NCBI GenBank assembly: GCA_003565035.1
Contig: PXDP01000273.1
Location: 1 to 12,771 of the forward strand
Length of the DNA stretch: 12,771 nucleotides
Reading direction: 5' to 3'
Source of the DNA: PVC group bacterium
GTDB taxonomy: Bacteria > Verrucomicrobiota > Kiritimatiellia > SS1-B-03-39 > UBA6053
Below are positions 1-6,736 of the stretch, piece after piece. The position numbers and the translations under genes are program-made. Below the pieces are notes generated by a model. The model was not told the DNA's origin. It was given only the letters and a program-made list of their open reading frames with translations, and made no database searches. Within the stretch, counting starts at the first letter, position 1. The number at the start of each line of letters is the position of its first letter.

Positions 1-73
1 CCCGCTTCTGAGCAATCTTCTCCACACAAGGCCACAAAGGCCCCGGAATCTTCGATGACTTCGGAACAATCAT
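1..73 (-). CDS. Start of an unidentified gene, running off the left edge
   Basis: An open frame begins with ATG at 73-71 and stays open to base 1, giving only 24 residues (MIVPKSSKIPGPLWPCVEKI, then AQKR). The start is well supported: AGGAGG lies 5 bases upstream of the ATG, one of the best Shine-Dalgarno matches in the window. The short peptide is rich in Pro and Lys and has no signal peptide or membrane segment. I do not recognise the family. It is on the same strand as the operon that ends at 180 and follows it by 106 bases, so it could be read from that transcript or from its own promoter in the AT-rich stretch 85-150. Confidence 0.6.
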   Translation of the reverse strand, partial: MIVPKSSKIPGPLWPCVEKIAQKR

Positions 74-179
74 GCTTACCTCCTATCCCAACAATCACCA
101 TTTTCAAGCCAAATTTTCTTTACAATACCTGTTATTTTAAGAAGCAAGTTCGAGCGGGTTCGGGCCGACCACCAGACAA
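74..179. other. Intergenic region between the operon end and the left-edge gene
   Basis: These 106 bases contain the Shine-Dalgarno sequence of the left-edge gene (AGGAGG, minus strand) and, around 100-145, an AT-rich stretch that could hold a promoter for it. I see no box pair close enough to consensus to name. No clear hairpin terminator follows the upstream operon's stop codon at 180, so read-through into the left-edge gene is possible. Confidence 0.4.
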
Positions 180-1175
180 TCAGTAGGATCCAAAAAGGCA
201 GATCAGCTTGATCCCCGCCACGGGCGTTATGTCGAAATCATGCTCCCGTTCAAAATCCGCTCCGGTTTCCAGTTCGACAAAGAGCCAGTCCCGTCCCGCC
301 CGTCGGCGGTAGGTCACCCGCCCGAAATACAGATCACTTTCGAGCTGGGGTCGGGTGTATCCAAGAATACCGGCTCGGAATGAGAGCATGCGGTGCTCGC
401 TGAGCTCTGTCCACCACATCACGGTCTGCGCCAAATCCACCCCCTGGCTTTCCTCGGACCAGATTACCGAGGAGGACAGCCGAAACGTGTGCACATCCCG
501 AACTGGCCGGGTAAACTGCAATTGGCTTCTCTCGCCGAAGCCGGTGTCCATATCCCAAAAAAAGCGCTGACCGAACTCCGCATGCCATGCGCCCAGATCA
601 CTGAAAAAGCGGGCATCGGTTCTCAGGCGCGGGGTGGGCATGGGACGGAACCGCAGTCCCCCGGAAACAGAAATCCTCCGGGATACCCGATCGGAAATCT
701 GATACATCAGGCCGGCGGTGGCATCCTGCCGTTGCTCGCTGCGGCTGGTCGAACGGAACCGTTCCGTGAAGAGTTCATCCACAAGTTCCTGATCACGGTC
801 CTGACTGTCCAGAAAAAATCGAAAACGATCCGAAAGTCCTCTCAGGCGCAACCGCGCGGAAAACCTCACGTCCGCACGAAAGTCCTCCCGTGAGCTCCAA
901 TCCAGACGGGGACTGATCTCGATGTAGGAGCCCATAGCATGATAGGCGGAATCAAGGTCCCCGTAGAAGTGGCGCATCACATCCGTCTCCCGCTCATCCT
1001 CATCGAGCACCGCATCCGCAAGCCACTCGTTCAAGCGAACCGCCTGACGCATCACAAAGTGGCTCAACCCGCGGTGCTGCTCATCGGTGAAGGTCTCCTC
1101 TGTCCCCGCTTCTCCAGGATGCGCCCGTGCGGAAACCATGAGCAGGAAACAGGCCGCGCACCGGGAAATTTTCAC
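180..1175 (-). CDS. Exported beta-barrel-like outer membrane protein, function unknown
   Basis: This is a 331-residue protein with an N-terminal signal peptide: a basic start (MKISR), a hydrophobic stretch at about 6-15, then the AxA site Ala16-Arg-Ala18. A probably helical segment (about 25-85, rich in Glu/Asp/Arg) precedes about 240 residues of alternating polar and hydrophobic/aromatic strands with paired charged turns, as in outer membrane beta-barrels. The chain ends in an aromatic residue (Tyr), the usual barrel-terminal signal. The start is GTG at 1175-1173, overlapping the stop of the upstream gene by 4 bases (GTGA), with GAGG 4 bases before it. It is the last gene of a five-gene operon. 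I do not recognise a named family; the barrel call is inference from pattern. Confidence 0.75.
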   Translation of the reverse strand: MKISRCAACFLLMVSARAHPGEAGTEETFTDEQHRGLSHFVMRQAVRLNEWLADAVLDEDERETDVMRHFYGDLDSAYHAMGSYIEISPRLDWSSREDFRADVRFSARLRLRGLSDRFRFFLDSQDRDQELVDELFTERFRSTSRSEQRQDATAGLMYQISDRVSRRISVSGGLRFRPMPTPRLRTDARFFSDLGAWHAEFGQRFFWDMDTGFGERSQLQFTRPVRDVHTFRLSSSVIWSEESQGVDLAQTVMWWTELSEHRMLSFRAGILGYTRPQLESDLYFGRVTYRRRAGRDWLFVELETGADFEREHDFDITPVAGIKLICLFGSY

Positions 1176-1753
1176 CGGGCCTCATCCCCGATTTGGCTGA
1201 AGCGGGTAACAGCATTCAGCCGGGAACGATACCGTTCCAGTCCCTGCAGGATGGCGGCAAGCTCCGCCTCGCTGTATTCCCGATCCGGGTCGGTGGCCAG
1301 GAACAGATACCAGCCCCCACCGGGGGTGCCAACCTCATAGGCATTAATCCGCCGCCGCTGCTCCTCCTGAACCCTCAGATAGGTTTCCGCCGACTCGGTG
1401 TCGGGGAAAAAATACGCTTTCTTGAGCAGCAAGACCTCATCCCCGATACCATAGACCCCCAGCACCCCTCCAAAAGCGCCGATTTGCACCTGAAGCTTTC
1501 GGTCCGCTTCCCGGGAAACAAAGGCGGGATTCCGATGCAATCCCATTGGGGATAGAAGCGTCTCATCTGTCAATAACGCATATCCCTCCGGCAGTTCCTC
1601 CGGCCGAATCGTCAACGTCTCCAGTACCCGTTCGGGCAGGAGATTGAGATCCACAGCGGGCTCGGCCCTCATGCGCAGCCCAACGCGGAACAGGACCGCT
1701 CCGGTCAGGCACAAAAGACCAAAGCCTAAGAATAAGAGAACGCGATTTTTCAT
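1172..1753 (-). CDS. Single-pass membrane-anchored protein, function unknown
   Basis: This is a 193-residue protein with one hydrophobic segment at about 5-25 following MKNR, then a soluble domain that probably faces the periplasm. The segment could be an anchor or an uncleaved signal; the following RVGLRMRAEP has no clear cleavage or lipobox Cys. The soluble part shows a Gly-rich stretch (about residues 92-103) and an amphipathic segment around 120-140 (Glu/Arg rich). The ATG at 1753-1751 overlaps the stop of the glycosyltransferase gene by one base (TAATG). No Shine-Dalgarno sequence is evident, so translation is probably coupled. Its 3' end overlaps the GTG of the beta-barrel gene. The close coupling suggests the two proteins work together in the envelope, but no family is recognised. 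Confidence 0.75.
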   Translation of the reverse strand: MKNRVLLFLGFGLLCLTGAVLFRVGLRMRAEPAVDLNLLPERVLETLTIRPEELPEGYALLTDETLLSPMGLHRNPAFVSREADRKLQVQIGAFGGVLGVYGIGDEVLLLKKAYFFPDTESAETYLRVQEEQRRRINAYEVGTPGGGWYLFLATDPDREYSEAELAAILQGLERYRSRLNAVTRFSQIGDEAR

Positions 1754-2712
1754 TAGGGCAGTTGATCCAGCAGACGGTTCCAGGCGCTTTCGAGCTGTCT
1801 GACAGAGCTGTTGTAGTTGCTGGACATCTCTTTGGTGAAGGTGTCCACGCGTTTTTGCAGTTCAGTCCGCGAAGCCGCAATCCCGTCGGTGGTGACGTAG
1901 AGCGCCTTCAACGCCCTGGCCAGCTCCTTTTTCAACTGGTTCCGGCCCTGGCCGTAACCGAAATTCTCCACCGGCCGCAGAAAAGAGACATTCCCGGTAT
2001 TGTGCACCACAGACACCAGATCCCCCTCGACAAAAAATTTACCGTCCCGGATCTCCAACTCAGCGGTCGTGGTGGCAATCACATAATTATAGCGCCGGTC
2101 CAGTTCGTGGAATCCCTCCCGATAAAACACATCATTCACGATAATCTGATCCGGCCCAAATTTAGCCAGCGACTTCAACCGCCGGACCACCTCCAGCCCC
2201 AGAGAGCGCATGCCGGAGCCCGGTCCCAGAATAAATCCGGCGTTTACCATGGGCTTATCCCGGAGCATCCGATGCAGGGTTTTACAATCTGCTTTGGAAA
2301 AGAAGTCCTCATTCACGTAATGCTCAAACCCGGGCTTCAGTTCTTCGGTCACGCCGCGGAACCGGTCCGGATGATCCTGAAAAACCGCCGTAAAATCGGT
2401 CTGGAAAATAATGTCGCCGCTGTCACAGAGCACAACCTGCTCATACGGGGTCTCCTCCAGGACCGTCGCCATGTCCCGAAAGCGCAAATTCACCACATGT
2501 CCGTTGCGCGTGCAGGGAACCACCCGGACCGCATGACCCTCCAGATAGTAGCGCTGTGCGGTGCTGAGACCGTAGTCCAGCACCACCGGATCCAAGGTCC
2601 GCAGATCCACATTCTCCTGGAGAGATTTCAACCAGTGATCGATAAGAAAATCACCATACTTGGCATCGCAGGCCGTAAAAATTGCATGGGGTTTCTTCAT
2701 ACCGTTAAGCAT
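1753..2712 (-). CDS. GT-A-like glycosyltransferase family protein
   Basis: This is a 319-residue protein resembling nucleotide-sugar glycosyltransferases of the GT-A fold, GT8-like in layout. Visible landmarks are an N-terminal strand (HAIFTACDAKYG, residues 9-20), an acidic DSGD motif at 97-100 after a hydrophobic strand (the place of the metal-binding DxD), VNAGF at 156-160, GPDQIIVN at 186-193 and VVHNTGN at 235-241, like the C-terminal His/Gly metal and donor site of GT8. The last 50 residues are polar and probably helical. Two starts are possible, ATG 2712 and ATG 2700 (MKKPHA); neither has a strong ribosome site. It follows the symporter gene by 25 bases and overlaps the next gene by one base. 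Donor, acceptor and true activity cannot be read from the sequence. Confidence 0.7.
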   Translation of the reverse strand: MLNGMKKPHAIFTACDAKYGDFLIDHWLKSLQENVDLRTLDPVVLDYGLSTAQRYYLEGHAVRVVPCTRNGHVVNLRFRDMATVLEETPYEQVVLCDSGDIIFQTDFTAVFQDHPDRFRGVTEELKPGFEHYVNEDFFSKADCKTLHRMLRDKPMVNAGFILGPGSGMRSLGLEVVRRLKSLAKFGPDQIIVNDVFYREGFHELDRRYNYVIATTTAELEIRDGKFFVEGDLVSVVHNTGNVSFLRPVENFGYGQGRNQLKKELARALKALYVTTDGIAASRTELQKRVDTFTKEMSSNYNSSVRQLESAWNRLLDQLP

Positions 2713-2737
2713 CGGACCCGGACATGGAAAAGCAAGC

Positions 2738-3796
2738 TCAATCCTCGCGGAGCTGTTCGCCGCTCAGGGCGCCCTGCGAGGGATCGGCGGCAATCCGTGC
2801 GGGCAGGAACGCTTTCGGATACCGGGTCACATAGGCTTCGCCAAACAGCCGCCCGTGAATGAGCGTGTTTTTGTAGACCTCCCAGTCGAACTGCCCTTTT
2901 TTACGCAGCCACAGGGTGATGCAGGAGGAACTGATGACGATAAAAATGGAATACATCACCGCCAGCCAGAGCATATCGTTCTGCACCTGCGGCTGCGGAA
3001 AGCTCATGAGAATAATCGCAAATGCCACCGGGGTATTTTGAATGCCGGTCTCCAGGCTGATGGCCCGCTGCTGAATGGGATGCGCACCGAAAAGCCGCGA
3101 GACCCAGTACCCAAAGAGAAATCCGATCAGTCCCAGCGAAATCGTTGCGGCGTACAGCGGCCAGGGCGTGCTGATCACCAGGCGGAAGTGCCGTCCCAGC
3201 GTGGTGGCGATCAGGAACAGAATCACAATCATTCCCATAAAGCCGGCCGTATCCTCCGCGACTTTGGCCCATCCCCGTGAAAAACGCCGCAAAATCATCC
3301 CCCCAAGCACCGGCACCAGCACCAGCACCAGCGAAACGACAATATCTTTAGTGGGAATAAAAAAGCTGCCTTCCTCTGCCATCTGCTCCGCAATCGCGCG
3401 GGTATAAGAGCCGGTATAAAAATTCAGCAAAACCGGGGTCATAAACAGCGCCAGAGCCGTGGAGGCGGTGGTCATGGAAATACTCAGCGCCACGTGACCG
3501 CGGGCGAAATACGCGAACATATTGGAGGTGGTGCCGCCGGGCAGACAGCCAATCATGATCAGCGCAATCGCCAGCGCCGGTTCCAGGTTCAGCAGATGTG
3601 ACAGGCCCAGGGCAATCAGCGGCATAAAACCGAACTGGGACAGAAACCCGATCAGAATCATCCGCGGCCGCCGGCCCACCGCCTTAAAATCATTCAGCGT
3701 GAGACTCGCACCCATCCCGAACATGATGACCAGGATCATCACCCCCAGCAGGGCCTTGTCGATGGCGTACAGGAGTTCGATATCCGGATCGATCAT
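2738..3796 (-). CDS. Bile acid:sodium symporter (BASS/SBF) family transporter
   Basis: This is a 352-residue polytopic membrane protein with about 8-10 hydrophobic segments between residues 12 and 296. The conserved BASS signatures are present: FGMGASLTLNDF (26-37), GCLPGGTTSNMFAYFARG (83-100) and SLETGIQNTPVAFA (247-260). The last two form the crossed-helix sodium site in this family, including Glu249. Members move organic acids (bile acids, pantoate, 2-keto acids) with sodium; which substrate applies here is unknown. The last 55 residues are a hydrophilic tail. The ATG at 3796-3794 overlaps the stop of the acyl-CoA synthetase gene by 4 bases (ATGA), with GGAG 5 bases upstream at 3805-3802. 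Co-translation with an acyl-CoA ligase suggests import or export of an acid that the ligase activates or releases; this is inference. Confidence 0.9.
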   Translation of the reverse strand: MIDPDIELLYAIDKALLGVMILVIMFGMGASLTLNDFKAVGRRPRMILIGFLSQFGFMPLIALGLSHLLNLEPALAIALIMIGCLPGGTTSNMFAYFARGHVALSISMTTASTALALFMTPVLLNFYTGSYTRAIAEQMAEEGSFFIPTKDIVVSLVLVLVPVLGGMILRRFSRGWAKVAEDTAGFMGMIVILFLIATTLGRHFRLVISTPWPLYAATISLGLIGFLFGYWVSRLFGAHPIQQRAISLETGIQNTPVAFAIILMSFPQPQVQNDMLWLAVMYSIFIVISSSCITLWLRKKGQFDWEVYKNTLIHGRLFGEAYVTRYPKAFLPARIAADPSQGALSGEQLRED

Positions 3797-5724
3797 GATT
3801 TCTCCACAGGATACATGCCCGCAATCACATCCGCGAAGTGCTCATGGATCACGTGCCGTTTGAGTTTAAAGAGATTGGTCACCTCCACGCCCACCTCGAA
3901 AGGCTCATCGAGCAGGCGGAAATCCTTGACCACCTCAAAGCGTCTGAACTCGGAGGCATCCGCCATTGCCGCGCGGACTTCCTCCTGCAGAATCCTCCGC
4001 ACCTCCGGCAGACGGTTCAGCTCCGCCAGGGTTTCCGCCTCAATCCCTTTTTCCCGGAAGGCGGACAACTCCGGAATAATCAGAGCGCCGACAAATTTCT
4101 GATCCTGTCCCACCGCCACACACTGATCGATAAAGCGGCTGAGCTTGAGCTTCATCTCAATCGGTTCCGGCTCCACGTTCTCCCCGTTGCGCAGCACCAG
4201 GGTCGCTTTGCGGCGGCCGAGAATTTTGAGGCAGTCGTTCCAGGTCACCATGCCGATGTCCCCGGTACGGAACCATCCGTCTTCGCTGAGCACTGCCGCC
4301 GTGGTTTCGGGATCGTTGAAATAGCCTTTCATGATCTGGGGACCGCGGAGCTGAATCTCCCCGCGCCGTCCCCGGCCGCCCTCGGGTGAGGTGCTGTCGG
4401 GATAGAGGATGTCGCCGTTGTCAAAGTCCACAATCCGAACCTCCGTCTGCGGAATCATCGGCCCCACCGTGCCGCGCACCAGCTTCTCCGGGGTGCGTAC
4501 CGCCACCACCGGCGTGGTTTCGGTCAGCCCGTAGCCCTCCAGCACCGGAATGCCGATCGCATTGAAAAAGCGGTCGATCTCCGGCGGCAGTGCCCCGCCC
4601 CCGGAAATGGTTCCTTTCAGTGATCCGCCCGCTTTCAGGCGCACCGATTCCAGCACCGCCGCGTTAAAAAACCCATACCAGGGCAGCAACGCAGTCCACT
4701 GAAGCGCATAGCGGCATTTACGGAGCCCCCGCCGGAGGGGTGAAACCGGCTCAAGCCTTAAATCATTATCCCGCAAATAAAACAGTGCCTCGCGGCAGTG
4801 CGTGCCCAAAAACAGGCCGATGTGAAACAGCCCCCGCCGCACCGGGTGCGCCTGCCGCACGCCATTGAGAATCCGGTGGTGCAGACTCTCCCACAGCCTC
4901 GGAGCGGAACCCATAAACGTCGGCTCCACCTGTTTGAGGTCATCGCCGAGATTCCGGGCCGAGGTGTAATAATTGCAGGCACCGTGACTGATGGCAAAGA
5001 CCTCGAACATCCGCTCAAAAATATGCCAGATGGGCAGAATCGACAGGACACGGTCCGTGCAGTTCAACTGAATCGGCACGTGGTCCACCTGCGACATCAT
5101 ATTGGCATGGGTCAGCATAACCCCTTTGGGTTTTCCGGTGGTGCCCGAGGTGTAGATCAGCGTGAACAAATCCTCCGGCACAATCCCCTCCGCGCGGGCA
5201 TCCACGTCCGTGCGTCCCGCCTCCAGGAGCTTCCGCCCCCGTTCCTCGATCTCCGCCAGACCCATCGAACCCTCCGGCAGCCCTTTCGCCTCGTCCAGAA
5301 CCACCAGCATTCGCAAATCAGGCAGACGCGCCTTCAGGTTCAGACAGCGCCGGGCCATGCCCGCATTTTCCACAAAAGCCAGTTTCATACCCGAGTGGTT
5401 CACGATATGCACCAGCTCCTCCTGGGTCACATCGGTTCCGCGCGGGGAATTCACCGCCGCGGCAAGCTGAATGCCGTAATCCGCCAGCATCCACTCCACT
5501 CGATTGTCGCTGAACAGCCCCACGGGTTCACGGGCGGAAACCCCCAGATCCACAAGCCCCGCGCCAATGCACCGCCCCCGGTCGTAAAGCTCGCGGAAGG
5601 AGACCGGCACCCAAACTTTGTTCCGGCCCCGGGTGGCAAACGCAGGCAGAGATTCAAACCGCTCCGCCGCCAGGCGGTACAGTTCGGCAAGATGACGGGC
5701 ATGAATTCGGGAAGATACAGACAT
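3793..5724 (-). CDS. Long-chain fatty acid--CoA ligase (FadD15-like AMP-binding enzyme)
   Basis: This is a 643-residue member of the adenylate-forming superfamily. It activates a carboxylic acid with ATP to an acyl-adenylate and passes it to CoA. Motifs are the P-loop YTSGTTGKPKGVMLTH (191-206), the A5 motif GYGLTETTP (397-405), DGWFRTGDIG (482-491) and the hinge GRRKATLVLRNGENVEPEPIE (503-523), whose NGENVEP form is typical of FadD15-like long-chain enzymes. The C-terminal Lys region (NLFKLKR, 617-623) is present. Length fits the bacterial long-chain class (about 600-650). I start at ATG 5724-5722 (MSVSSR), with a weak AGG upstream; an in-frame ATG at 5832 would add 36 unconserved residues and run through the divergent promoter region. 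It is the first gene of a five-gene operon and overlaps the symporter gene by 4 bases. Confidence 0.9.
   Translation of the reverse strand: MSVSSRIHARHLAELYRLAAERFESLPAFATRGRNKVWVPVSFRELYDRGRCIGAGLVDLGVSAREPVGLFSDNRVEWMLADYGIQLAAAVNSPRGTDVTQEELVHIVNHSGMKLAFVENAGMARRCLNLKARLPDLRMLVVLDEAKGLPEGSMGLAEIEERGRKLLEAGRTDVDARAEGIVPEDLFTLIYTSGTTGKPKGVMLTHANMMSQVDHVPIQLNCTDRVLSILPIWHIFERMFEVFAISHGACNYYTSARNLGDDLKQVEPTFMGSAPRLWESLHHRILNGVRQAHPVRRGLFHIGLFLGTHCREALFYLRDNDLRLEPVSPLRRGLRKCRYALQWTALLPWYGFFNAAVLESVRLKAGGSLKGTISGGGALPPEIDRFFNAIGIPVLEGYGLTETTPVVAVRTPEKLVRGTVGPMIPQTEVRIVDFDNGDILYPDSTSPEGGRGRRGEIQLRGPQIMKGYFNDPETTAAVLSEDGWFRTGDIGMVTWNDCLKILGRRKATLVLRNGENVEPEPIEMKLKLSRFIDQCVAVGQDQKFVGALIIPELSAFREKGIEAETLAELNRLPEVRRILQEEVRAAMADASEFRRFEVVKDFRLLDEPFEVGVEVTNLFKLKRHVIHEHFADVIAGMYPVEKS
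3802..3805 (-). promoter_or_regulatory. Ribosome binding site of the BASS symporter gene
   Basis: GGAG on the minus strand lies 5 bases from the ATG at 3796. Together with the ATGA overlap it fixes the symporter start inside the end of the acyl-CoA ligase gene. Confidence 0.6.
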
Positions 5725-5755
5725 TGTGCCTATCCATAGCAGAAGCGGGAATAGG

Positions 5756-5770
5756 AATAAATGATTTATT
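5756..5770. repeat. Perfect 15-base palindrome AATAAATGATTTATT
   Basis: Two 6-base arms (AATAAA / TTTATT) surround TGA. The left arm is the proposed -10 hexamer of the acyl-CoA ligase promoter, so a dimeric regulator bound here would block that promoter. Operator role is inference. Confidence 0.5.
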
Positions 5771-5784
5771 GCGGCACATGACAA
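5756..5784 (-). promoter_or_regulatory. Candidate sigma70 promoter of the acyl-CoA ligase operon
   Basis: On the minus strand TTGTCA (5784-5779, 5 of 6 matches to -35 consensus) is followed after 17 bases by TTTATT (5761-5756, 4 of 6 to -10). It lies 32 bases upstream of the ATG at 5724. The -10 box coincides with one arm of a perfect palindrome and the -35 box lies in one arm of a larger inverted repeat. Confidence 0.45.
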
Positions 5785-5823
5785 GCTTCGGGAAGACGTA
5801 CTGTATAACTCTGCTTGACATGT
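5776..5823. repeat. Inverted repeat across the divergent promoter region
   Basis: ACATGACAAGC (5776-5786) and GCTTGACATGT (5813-5823) are inverted copies with 10 of 11 bases matching and a 26-base gap. The left arm contains the -35 box of the leftward promoter and the right arm the -35 box of the rightward one. GACATGTC (5817-5824) in the right arm is itself an 8-base palindrome. A shared operator, probably for the antitoxin's own DNA-binding domain, is possible but not shown. Confidence 0.55.
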
Positions 5824-5843
5824 CGTATTCATTTATCAATATT
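5815..5843 (+). promoter_or_regulatory. Candidate sigma70 promoter of the toxin-antitoxin pair
   Basis: A perfect -35 box TTGACA (5815-5820) is followed after 17 bases by AATATT (5838-5843), a 4 of 6 match to the -10 consensus. Transcription would then begin at about 5850, which is exactly the most likely antitoxin ATG, implying a leaderless message. Confidence 0.5.
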
Positions 5844-5849
5844 GTAAAC

Positions 5850-6158
5850 ATGAAATCCTCCACTCTGTCCACACGGGTTTCAAAATCCGAAAATGATGAT
5901 CTCGATTTTCTTTCCAAAGAAGCAGGCTTGGACCGTTCAAATTTGATCAAGCTGTTTTTACGCTCGGGGATTCGGCAAATGAAAATGGATCTGGCCGTAA
6001 AAGCCTACGCCGAAAATCGGGTCAGTTTATCCCGCGCAGCCGAAATGGCGGGGATCTCGCTTCAGGATTTTCTGGCCCGTATGCCACTCAACCACCTTGA
6101 ACTCACATATGGCGTGAAGGAGTTTGAAGAAGATTTGCAAACCCTGGAAACCCTTTGA
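5850..6158 (+). CDS. UPF0175-family antitoxin with N-terminal ribbon-helix-helix-like region
   Basis: This is a 102-residue protein. The N-terminal part (STLSTRVSKSENDDLDFLSK, then a helix to about residue 42) looks like a ribbon-helix-helix DNA-binding fold. The C-terminal half carries the UPF0175 helix-turn-helix signature: DLAVKAYAENRVSLSRAAEM followed by AGISLQDFLARM. Antitoxins of this type pair with DUF3368 PIN toxins, bind the toxin and usually repress their own promoter. The next gene is such a toxin and overlaps the stop by 4 bases. I prefer ATG 5850; an in-frame ATG at 5820 would add ten residues but lies in the -35 box of the best promoter. Neither has a Shine-Dalgarno sequence. 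Local base composition is less GC-rich than in neighbouring genes, consistent with a mobile cassette. Confidence 0.8.
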   Translation: MKSSTLSTRVSKSENDDLDFLSKEAGLDRSNLIKLFLRSGIRQMKMDLAVKAYAENRVSLSRAAEMAGISLQDFLARMPLNHLELTYGVKEFEEDLQTLETL

Positions 6159-6655
6159 GTGCACCATACCTCATCTGTGATGCAGGCCCGCTCATTTTAC
6201 TGGCAAAACTGGATCAATTGAACCTGATCCTGAGCGAACCGGAATTTCAGCCCATTCTTCTCCAATGTGTGGCGGATGAAATCCTGCGGGGACCGTTTCA
6301 ACCCGGGGAAGAAGAGCGGCTTCGTGATTTGCTGCGGAAGATTCCAATTCAGTCCCATTCCGAAAAAATCTCGCCCGCAGGCAGTCTAAGCCAATGTGAT
6401 TTGAATTCCCTTGCATGGGCCCGCTCTCATCCGGGCGCATGGCTGCTGGCGGATGACCGCCTCCTTCGTTGGGCCGCAGCCGCAGCGGAAGTTAAGGTTC
6501 TGGGTTTCCCGGGATTACTCATCCAGCAAACCCGCCGGGGCCGACTTTTCGCTGAATCCGCAAAAAAGCTTTTGGATGAAGCGGTCTCACAACATCAATA
6601 CCGCATTTCAATCGAACTGTATCAAAAAATATCCGCAACGCTTTCACCGCTTTAA
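6155..6655 (+). CDS. DUF3368-type PIN domain toxin (putative ribonuclease)
   Basis: This is a 166-residue protein of the PIN-like DUF3368 family, the usual partner of UPF0175 antitoxins; PIN toxins cut RNA with a metal held by acidic residues. Visible are Asp9 in LICDAGPLILLAKL, Glu42 in VADEIL, Asp82 in SQCDLNSLAWAR and Asp100/Asp101 in LLADDRLLRWAA. The family C-terminal segment follows (VLGFPGLLIQQTRRGRLF, 115-132). Most relatives have Gly-Glu where this protein has Cys-Asp at 81-82, a conservative acidic swap. The start is TTG at 6155, sharing TTGA with the antitoxin stop at 6156-6158, so translation is coupled and probably weaker than that of the antitoxin. Expression most likely depends on the promoter before the antitoxin. 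Confidence 0.82.
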   Translation: MSAPYLICDAGPLILLAKLDQLNLILSEPEFQPILLQCVADEILRGPFQPGEEERLRDLLRKIPIQSHSEKISPAGSLSQCDLNSLAWARSHPGAWLLADDRLLRWAAAAAEVKVLGFPGLLIQQTRRGRLFAESAKKLLDEAVSQHQYRISIELYQKISATLSPL

Positions 6656-6685
6656 TGAATCAGTACACTTGCCATAAATCGTAAA

Positions 6686-6718
6686 AAAACCGCCGCAACC
6701 CGAAGGTGCGGCGGTTTT
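6686..6718. terminator. Hairpin terminator shared by the toxin and aldolase genes
   Basis: AAAACCGCCGCA-A-CC / CGAA loop / GGTGCGGCGGTTTT forms a stem of 14 base pairs with one bulged A. On the plus strand it ends in TTTTAT. On the minus strand seven Ts follow (complement of 6683-6689), so it should stop transcripts of the convergent genes from both sides and more strongly that of the aldolase gene. Confidence 0.85.
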
Positions 6719-6736
6719 ATGAACAAGTTCAGAGCC

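Noticed and set aside
5725..5832. A 36-residue N-terminal extension of the acyl-CoA ligase from ATG 5832
   Set aside because: The extension crosses both divergent promoters, the palindrome and the inverted repeat, and is not part of the family. ATG 5724 gives the usual N-terminus.
5724..5849. A longer antitoxin reading frame opening at 5724
   Set aside because: It would run through the promoter region and overlap the start of the divergent ligase gene. The ribbon-helix-helix-like region begins right after ATG 5850.
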